Assembly: GCA_942491115.1 (NCBI GenBank)
Contig: CALNZV010000020.1
Coordinates: 1,240,001-1,304,000, forward strand
Origin: CALNZV01 sp942491115
GTDB lineage: Bacteria > Desulfobacterota > Desulfobacteria > Desulfobacterales > UBA5852
Reading direction: 5' to 3'
DNA: 64,000 nt
This document shows, in pieces, positions 41,660 to 48,002 of this stretch; the stretch's first letter is position 1; every line of letters begins with the position of its first letter. The notes under the pieces are model-generated. The model was not told the DNA's origin. It did no database searches and saw only the letters and a list, made by a program, of their open reading frames with translations. The position numbers and the translations under genes are program-made.

Positions 41660-44301
41660 GGATTTCCCTCCTGTTCGAATAATGTTTTTGGTTGACTGGG
41701 AAGCGCTTCCATGACCGTTTTTTTGATTTGTTCCACCTGATCAGGGCTATCGACCTTCTGGCCGTCAAAATCCCTCACATAGAATACATCGACTACCTGA
41801 TCCACTTGGGTGGCGATTTTTGCGACCCAGACATCAAGTCGGCATCGGAAAAGCGCATCGGTGATACGGAACAGCAACCCCGGTAAATCGTACGAGAAGA
41901 CTTCTATAATCGTGAAGAAGCTTGAGGTGCAGTTGTCGACGCTGACCTGCTGAGGTCTGCCCATGAGCGCCGGGTCGATGGTCCGCCGCACAGCCAGACG
42001 GCTCTTTAGTTTATCCCTGAGCAGCAGGTTGCCACTCAAGGCATCGGTGAGGTGCCCTGCAGCCCGCTCCCATCGTTCTGCCTCGAAGATGGTGTCCGGC
42101 GGAGGGGTGACCTTAAATATGTCCAGGGCGATGTTGTTTCTCCAGGTAAAAACCTGGGCATCGAGCACGTCGATGCCGTTCAGGGTGAAGACACCGGCAA
42201 TCTTTGAGAACAACCCGGGACGGTCCTGTGCACAAAGGGTAACGATGCGGGTTTCGCCATCGGGGGAGGGCGTCACCTCCCAGACGAAAGGCATCTCACC
42301 TTTGCTCTGATGGAGGCGGATATGACTGAAGATGTCTTCGGCCGGCACGTTCAACAGGTACCGGGGCGACATCACGTTGTAGAGGATTTCCAGCTGATGG
42401 CGCTCCTTTGTCGTTCTGGCGGTCGCCAAAACGGCATCCCGCTTCTGTTCGCCAGCGGCGACGGCCTCGGCGCTGGCCAGTTCTCCCTTCTCGAGAATAT
42501 TGAGGACCTTGAAAAATAGGTCTTTGAAAAGGGCGGAGGTCCAGCCGTTCCAGGCTTTCGGTCCGGTCGCCATGGAATCGGCCGCCGTCAGCAAATAAAG
42601 CATTTTCAGCCGGTCCACATCCTTGACCTGTCGGGCCACCGATATGGCCGTCTCCTCATCGTTGATATCCCGACGGGTGGCGGTCTTGGCCAGGAGCAGG
42701 TGGTCTCGAACCAGAAACACCACCGTATCGATATCTTCCGGTCGGTATCCTTTTTCCTCCAAAATCACCCTGACCATCCGGGCCCCGGCTTCCGAATGAC
42801 TTTCTCCATCCGTCCCCTTGCCGATGTCATGGAGCAGCGCCCCCCAGAGGAGAAGCTTGCGTTGACGAATCTCGCTGTAGAGCTGAACGGCCAGACGGTC
42901 GGAAGCCCCGTTGCCGTCCTCGGTGAAGCTTTTCAAGGTGAGAACCGTTCGGAGCAGGTGCCGATCCACCGGGTAGAGATGGTATTCGTCATACTGAATC
43001 CGATCGACGATGTGTCTAAATGCTGGAATGAGCCCCACCAATAGCCCGGTGCTGAGCATTCCGTTTAGGACGTTGAAGGTGGGGGCCGGCGACAACAGGA
43101 TTTTTTCAAACGATTTGACCACCTGGGGGGAAGATCGTAGCTCCCGGCCCATGAGGTGCCGAAACTCGTAGACGACCCGGCGGGCTTCAGCACTTAGCGG
43201 GAGCTTGAGCCTGGCGCTTTCCTCGAAAATCTTGATGAGCAGCTCCGGCCGTTTGGGGATAGGCCGCGTCGACGGGAAATGAAGCGCATCCTTGACGACC
43301 TCAATACCGTCCACCTTGGCCACTTTCGAGCGACGTCTATGGCGCTTGTTCTGTTTGACGTACCCTTGCTCGAACAAAAACATCAGGTGTTGTTGTTTGA
43401 CAAAATCCATATGTCGGTGGAGATCCCCAAGGAATCGCTCTACCGGCTGCTGACCATTGGAGACTTTGTAACCCAGTCGTTTGGCCAGCAGAATCTGATT
43501 CTCGAAATTGAGTCGGTCGTATTTTCGACCATTGAGCAGGTGAAGATGGTTTCTGACGTGGAAAATGAAATCGAGGGCCGCCGTAAATTGCCGGTATTCT
43601 CTGTGGGAGAGATACCCGAAATACTCCAAGTCCCTGGGCTCCTTAATCTTGGATTTGATTTTGGCGATCCACAAGAGGGTGTGGTAATCCCGCAGGCCCC
43701 CAAGCCCCTCCTTGAGATTGGGTTCGAGAAGGTAGGACGAATCGCCGAACTGGAAATGGCGCTCTTCATTGGTTTGCACCAGCCAATCGACAATTTTTTT
43801 CCCTTTTCGGTGAATGACCTTGTCCCACAGCTGATCGATCAACCGGGTGTAGAGGTTGGACATTCCGCATACGAAGCGGGCGTCGAGTAATGGCGTGAGG
43901 ATCTCGAAATCTTTGCCGGCCAAAGAGATGCATTCCTTTAAGGACCGTGTTGCATGTCCCACGTCGAGCCCGATGTCCCAAAGGGGGTAGACGATTTCCC
44001 GGATCAGTCCTTCTGCCGATGGAGGGAGATCTTTTCGGAATAAGATCAACAGATCGACGTCGGAATGGATGCACTGATCGGTCCTGCCATATCCACCAAG
44101 GGCAACGATCGCATAAGGGTTCCGATCGATTCCCATTCGCGGCCCCACATGACTGCCGGCAAAGCTGTTCTGAAAGTAATCGTCGATCAGCCGCGTATGC
44201 TGCTCCAAAAACCGGCGATTGCCGGCGTTGACAAAGCTGCGAATCAGTTTGTCCCGGTTGATTTTGAGCTGGCTGGCGGCCTGTGTGTCTACCGTGTTCA
44301 T
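41653..44301 (-). CDS. glnD: PII uridylyltransferase/uridylyl-removing enzyme GlnD
   Basis: 882 residues from ATG 44301 (a GTG just before is in frame). The nucleotidyltransferase domain has VALGGYGRTDQCIHSDVDLLILF. The HD domain has LLWGALLHDIGKG with HSEAGARM. Two C-terminal ACT domains follow (TLCAQDRPGLFSKIAGVF and EVFSYDLPGLLFRITDALF). It modifies and demodifies PII according to glutamine. It is the first gene of the glnD-amtB-glnB-glnA series, an order less usual than glnK-amtB alone. A near-perfect sigma-54 site lies 44 bases upstream. Confidence 0.96.
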   Translation of the reverse strand: MNTVDTQAASQLKINRDKLIRSFVNAGNRRFLEQHTRLIDDYFQNSFAGSHVGPRMGIDRNPYAIVALGGYGRTDQCIHSDVDLLILFRKDLPPSAEGLIREIVYPLWDIGLDVGHATRSLKECISLAGKDFEILTPLLDARFVCGMSNLYTRLIDQLWDKVIHRKGKKIVDWLVQTNEERHFQFGDSSYLLEPNLKEGLGGLRDYHTLLWIAKIKSKIKEPRDLEYFGYLSHREYRQFTAALDFIFHVRNHLHLLNGRKYDRLNFENQILLAKRLGYKVSNGQQPVERFLGDLHRHMDFVKQQHLMFLFEQGYVKQNKRHRRRSKVAKVDGIEVVKDALHFPSTRPIPKRPELLIKIFEESARLKLPLSAEARRVVYEFRHLMGRELRSSPQVVKSFEKILLSPAPTFNVLNGMLSTGLLVGLIPAFRHIVDRIQYDEYHLYPVDRHLLRTVLTLKSFTEDGNGASDRLAVQLYSEIRQRKLLLWGALLHDIGKGTDGESHSEAGARMVRVILEEKGYRPEDIDTVVFLVRDHLLLAKTATRRDINDEETAISVARQVKDVDRLKMLYLLTAADSMATGPKAWNGWTSALFKDLFFKVLNILEKGELASAEAVAAGEQKRDAVLATARTTKERHQLEILYNVMSPRYLLNVPAEDIFSHIRLHQSKGEMPFVWEVTPSPDGETRIVTLCAQDRPGLFSKIAGVFTLNGIDVLDAQVFTWRNNIALDIFKVTPPPDTIFEAERWERAAGHLTDALSGNLLLRDKLKSRLAVRRTIDPALMGRPQQVSVDNCTSSFFTIIEVFSYDLPGLLFRITDALFRCRLDVWVAKIATQVDQVVDVFYVRDFDGQKVDSPDQVEQIKKTVMEALPSQPKTLFEQEGNPC

Positions 44302-44347
44302 CACCCATCCCGGATTCGGATAAAAAGGAGTTGCAGGGGACTATTCT

Positions 44348-44363
44348 GCAGAACCCATGCCAT
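44348..44363 (-). promoter_or_regulatory. Candidate sigma-54 promoter of glnD-amtB-glnB-glnA
   Basis: Minus-strand TGGCATGGGTTCTGCA matches the consensus TGGCAYRN4TTGCW at every defined position but one (C for the first T of TTGC), with the required ten bases between GG and GC. The site is about 47 bases before the glnD start, a usual distance for a -24/-12 promoter. Confidence 0.72.
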
Positions 44364-44444
44364 ACTGCCATGCGTCAATTAACAACCTGTAATGGTTATT
44401 AATAGCAGTTCAATGGATGATAAATAAAGGAATGCAGAAAACAT

Positions 44445-44477
44445 ATTTGTAATAGTTTTGCCAAAAAAATTACAAAT
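44445..44477. repeat. 9-bp inverted repeat upstream of the glnD promoter
   Basis: ATTTGTAAT at 44445-44453 and ATTACAAAT at 44469-44477 are exact inverted copies with 15 bases between. They lie about 80-130 bases upstream of the sigma-54 site, where an activator could bind. A related 12-bp palindrome, TACAAATTTGTA, occurs at 46068-46079. Confidence 0.4.
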
Positions 44478-44594
44478 TTGAATAGCTTGTTTTTTTATGG
44501 CGTGTTCCTGGGCGGGAGGGACGACTGTGGATCGACGAGTGGCCGGATCGCCAGGTGAAAGGGATTGCCGAGGACCGGGGGGACCGCGTTGTTC

Positions 44595-45935
44595 CTAATC
44601 GCTGCTCATGGCCTCGACGGAATGGATGGCCCGCCGAAGGATATCCACCATGTCGTCGATCTGGGATTGGGTGATGGTAAACGGCGGGGCGAGAAGAATG
44701 TGGTCGCCGTGGATGCCGTCAATGCCGCCGCTGCCCGGGTAGATGATGAGTCCTCGATTAAACGCCTGGTTGGCCACCTGAATGTTGACCTTGAGGCTTG
44801 GGTCGAACCACTGGCGACTTTTTTTATCCTGAACCAGTTCGATGCCTGCGAATAGGCCCAGTCCTCGGATATCGCCTACCATGTCAACGTCGGAAAGGCT
44901 ATGGAGCCGCTCAATGAGATAGGCGCCCATCTGCTCGGAGCGTTTGACCAGATCATTGTCCTGAATGTAATGGAGGAGCGCAGCGCCAACGGCCGCTGAC
45001 AGGGGATTTTGCCCATAGGTGTGGCCATGGACAAAGACTCCGGATCCCCTGCGGATGGTCTGGAAGATATCCTCTTTGACCATCACGGCCCCCAGGGGCG
45101 TATACCCGGAGCTCAGCCCTTTTGCCATGACGATCATATCGGGAATCACATCCCAGTGCTCCATGCAGAAATTTCTGCCGCAGCGACCGATGCCCGTCAT
45201 CACCTCGTCAGCGATTAGCTAGATGTCGTATTCATCGCAGATTTCCCGAATTCTCTGCCAGTAGTCATTCTGAGGGACGACCGCTCCTGATGTGGCCCCG
45301 ACGGTAGGTTCGGCAATGAACGCCCCCACAGAGTCCGGCCCCTCGTGGAGGATGCTTCGCTCGAGCTGATCGGCGCATTGCAAGTGGCAGGACTCGGGCA
45401 CGTCTCCAAATCCGCATCGATAGCAATAGGCCGGCTCGATATGGGGAGTGTACTGGAAAATAGGCAAATAGTGGCTTCGCCTCGCCGTATGGCCCCCGAG
45501 GGCAAGGGCACCCGTGGTATTGCCGTGGAAGCTCGACCAGCGGGAGATGACTTTCTACTTGTCGGGTTTTCCAGCCTCCCGCCAGTACTGACGAACCAGC
45601 TTGACTGCCGATTCCACCGCCTCGGACCCGCCGGACAGAAAATAGACCTTGCTCAACGATTTCGATGGGGCCATCCGGCATATGAGTTCCGCGCATTCGC
45701 AGGCCGCCGTGTTTGTAAAATGGCTGCTGTGGATAAAGGGCACCCGCCCAAACTGTCGGGCCATGGCTTCGAGAATTTCGGGGACGGCATGTCCGATGCT
45801 GACGACACAGGCCCCGCCGGACCCGTCGATGTACCGTTTGCCAGAGGTGTCCCACACATAGACCCCCTCGGCGCGGTCAACAGTGGGATATTTCTTTCTC
45901 AGATTTCGATAAAATACATGGTCGCAGTGTGCCAT
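44595..45935 (-). CDS. Class III aminotransferase with two in-frame UAG codons
   Basis: A 446-codon frame that reads as a complete PLP-dependent class III aminotransferase: GVYVWDTSGKRYIDGSGG, YFLSGGSEAVESAVKL, FHGNTTGALALGGH, AFIAEPTVGATSGAV, LIADEVMTGIGR, the PLP Lys in MIVMAKGLSSGYTPLGAV, HTYGQNPLSAAVG. Two TAG codons interrupt it: codon 127 (after AGKPDK, at 45555-45557) and codon 239 (after DEYDI, at 45219-45221). No other stop or frameshift is present, and the frame is the same throughout. It may be a young pseudogene, or the UAGs may be read as pyrrolysine or by a suppressor tRNA. The final stop is also TAG. The start may be ATG 45935 or TTG 45977. Confidence 0.8.
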
Positions 45936-46067
45936 CGTTCCGCCCGCTTCAAATCGATCACCAGCCCCCCCCAACAATCCCCCTGGACCTTACCACCTGA
46001 CAGGTGGGGGCAACGCCCTCTTCAGGGGGGGCGGAAGTCGTTCATGGCAATGATCTCAGCCATATTG

Positions 46068-46079
46068 TACAAATTTGTA
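46068..46079. promoter_or_regulatory. 12-bp palindrome upstream of the aminotransferase
   Basis: TACAAATTTGTA is a perfect dyad about 135 bases before the aminotransferase start, in a 250-base gap. The element shares TACAAATTTG with 44471-44480, near glnD. Confidence 0.3.
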
Positions 46080-46227
46080 ACGGCCCTTGGCCCTTTGATA
46101 CCAGAGATGCCTCTCCAGGGGATTTAATGGGCCGGTAATGCTTTCGTGATCAATTCCTATGACGATCCTCCCCTCAATGCCATGCCGACCGGGCAGCAGT
46201 TGCCGTCACCAATCACCCCTGCCGATC

Positions 46228-47076
46228 TCAATCAAGCTGACCCAGAATCCGGTCCTTGTTTAGCGGATCCAGGGACAAGATCGTCCTTGCCTCTTCGGGA
46301 GTCGCCACCTCTCGCCCGACGGTCCGGGCAATGCCGACCACCATATCGACCAGCGTTGAATTAGTAGCCGGGGAACCGTCCGGCAGGCGAAGATTGTCTT
46401 CGAGTCCCACCCGAACGTGTCCTCCCATGACAATGGCTGCGGCAGCCATCGGGATTTCGGCTTTGCCGATGCCTGCGACGGACCACGTGGACCCTTGAGG
46501 TATCAGTTCGGATAGGAAGAGAAGGTGTTTTACCGACGCCGGCATGGCCCCCGGAATCCCTAGTACGAAATCGAAATGGAGCGGCGGCGATAATCGTCCT
46601 TTGTTCATCAGAAACCGGGCATTTGCCACCATGCCAGCCTCGAACACTTCTATTTCGGGCTTTACGCCGGTCTCTTGGAACACTCCGGAGAGAAAATCCA
46701 AAAAATCCGGAGTGTTTTCGTATACGATACCGGGCATGTTGGTAGATCCGGTCGTAAAAGACGCCATTTCGGGCAGGAGACGGACGGGGGCTGCCCGATC
46801 CTCCCGGCCTTTCCCGGCTCTGGCCCCCGTTGACAGCTGGAGGATGGCCTCCGGGGAGGTTTTCTTGACGGCGCGGACGATGCACTTGAATACGGTGGGA
46901 TCTAGTGTCGGTCGAGCAAGGTGGTCTCTGGCGTGGATATGAAAAAGGGAGGCACCGGCGATTGAGCAGCGGTGGATGTCATCGGCGATCTCTTCGGCGG
47001 AAACCGGCAGGGCGGCATTCATGTCTTGGGTCGGCACATTACCGGTGAGGGCCACCGTGATAATCAGCTTTTCCAT
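46228..47076 (-). CDS. Beta-keto acid cleavage enzyme (BKACE/Kce family)
   Basis: 282 residues from MEKLIITVALTG. The Zn-binding HxH sits in ASLFHIHARDHLARPTLDP. ILQLSTGARAG, FEAGMVANARFLM, WSVAGIGKAEIPMAAAAIVMGG and GGHVRVGLEDNLRLPDG are family segments. BKACE enzymes cleave beta-keto acids with acetyl-CoA; 3-keto-5-aminohexanoate cleavage in lysine fermentation is the founding reaction, but this member's substrate is unknown. The aminotransferase is downstream on the same strand after about 290 bases; a beta-amino acid route (amine to keto, then cleavage) is a fair inference. Confidence 0.9.
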   Translation of the reverse strand: MEKLIITVALTGNVPTQDMNAALPVSAEEIADDIHRCSIAGASLFHIHARDHLARPTLDPTVFKCIVRAVKKTSPEAILQLSTGARAGKGREDRAAPVRLLPEMASFTTGSTNMPGIVYENTPDFLDFLSGVFQETGVKPEIEVFEAGMVANARFLMNKGRLSPPLHFDFVLGIPGAMPASVKHLLFLSELIPQGSTWSVAGIGKAEIPMAAAAIVMGGHVRVGLEDNLRLPDGSPATNSTLVDMVVGIARTVGREVATPEEARTILSLDPLNKDRILGQLD

Positions 47077-47220
47077 GGGTCTCCCGCAGCGCCGTGATTC
47101 AACGGCCACTCCTTAGCGTTAGTCGCTGCCAATGTCAACACGGGATTCCCTGCCGTCGGTAGCGGTGGGGGCGTGTCATTGCCTTGCTCTGGCGGGGGCC
47201 TGGGTTTAAAGGGGAGGGGT

Positions 47221-47283
47221 GCCGGGCCCAGGAGCGGGCCCGGCTCTGGGTGGTAAGGAGGTGGCGCCCGACCATCGGGCGCC
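47221..47283. repeat. Two tandem GC-rich hairpins between PII and BKACE genes
   Basis: GCCGGGCCC (47221-47229) pairs with GGGCCCGGC (47236-47244), and GGCGCCCGA (47263-47271) pairs with TCGGGCGCC (47275-47283). Each stem is nine bases and perfect. They lie in the 258-base gap after the second PII gene. Neither is followed by a T-run on either strand. Confidence 0.55.
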
Positions 47284-47334
47284 GGTATGGCAATCGGGAG
47301 GGGGGGTGGTTTTAGTGATGGGGTGATTTTCCTG

Positions 47335-47673
47335 CTAAAGGGCCTCCCGCCCTGTTTCTCCAGTTCGAATGCGGATGGCATTGCCGACCGGAAGGACAAA
47401 GATCTTTCCGTCGCCGATTTTACCCGACGATGCGGTTTGGGTGATCATGGAAACCACGGTATCGGTCAGGGCCTCGTCAACCACCACGTCAATTCGAATC
47501 TTCGGCACAAACTCCACTTGATACTCCGCGCCGCGAAAGGTTTCCGTGTGACCCTTCTGGCGGCCGTATCCCTTGACCTCGCTGACAGTCATGCCTTTGA
47601 CCCCTATACCGTTCAAAGCTGTCTTCACATCGTCGAGTTTGAAGGGCTTGATAATGGCTTCGATCTTGTTCAT
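47335..47673 (-). CDS. Second PII signal-transduction protein
   Basis: 112 residues from MNKIEAIIKPFKLDDVKTAL. The T-loop GYGRQKGHTETFRGAEYQV keeps Tyr51 but has Phe at 46 where the first copy has Tyr. The C-terminus is AIRIRTGETG. ATG 47673 follows AAAGGACAG; an upstream frame to 47748 is rejected because it crosses the promoter. It has its own sigma-54-like promoter and so should rise under nitrogen limitation. No amtB is adjacent, so its target may differ from that of the amtB-linked PII. Confidence 0.95.
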   Translation of the reverse strand: MNKIEAIIKPFKLDDVKTALNGIGVKGMTVSEVKGYGRQKGHTETFRGAEYQVEFVPKIRIDVVVDEALTDTVVSMITQTASSGKIGDGKIFVLPVGNAIRIRTGETGREAL

Positions 47674-48002
47674 TGCAGTCTGTCCTTTCATCAGGTCGGT
47701 TGAATGGGGGATCGTGGTTGGGACAGACAACAGCAGTGATTGTGCCAATAGTCGACGTTATCGTTTGAGATGTATTTAACCCATTAATTATTCATATAAA
47801 AATAAATTCAAGGCTGGCGGAGCTAAATCGGAAGGGGTGGGTGAAAACCGCTAAATAAGACAATATAGTAAAATAAAACATAGCTAAAGCCGATATTGTA
47901 ATTATTGGAGCCGATTTCACTAACCAGAAACAAAGCCCTGCGGAAACAGCCCTAAGGTATGGGAAGGCATCTCATCCGTCAGAAACCGGTGGGTCGGGGG
48001 TA
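47674..48002. other. AT-rich region between second PII gene and glnE
   Basis: About 330 bases, strongly AT-rich from about 47760 to 47900. It contains the sigma-54-like site and probably enhancer sequence. No gene or RNA was recognised. The glnE stop codon lies at the right end. Confidence 0.45.
47732..47747 (-). promoter_or_regulatory. Candidate sigma-54 promoter of the second PII gene
   Basis: Minus-strand TGGCACAATCACTGCT fits TGGCAYRN4TTGCW with a perfect -24 half and one mismatch in the -12 half, and ten bases between GG and GC. It ends 59 bases before the start codon. It shows the same single deviation (CTGC for TTGC) as the glnD site. Confidence 0.74.

Noticed and set aside
45265..45855. 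196-codon minus-strand frame inside the aminotransferase
   Set aside because: It lies in a different frame from the aminotransferase motifs; the family sequence continues across the UAG codons in the other frame.
47064..47399. Proline-rich 111-codon minus-strand frame
   Set aside because: It spans the two GC-rich hairpins and overlaps the ends of two real genes; the proline runs are a by-product of G/C tracts.
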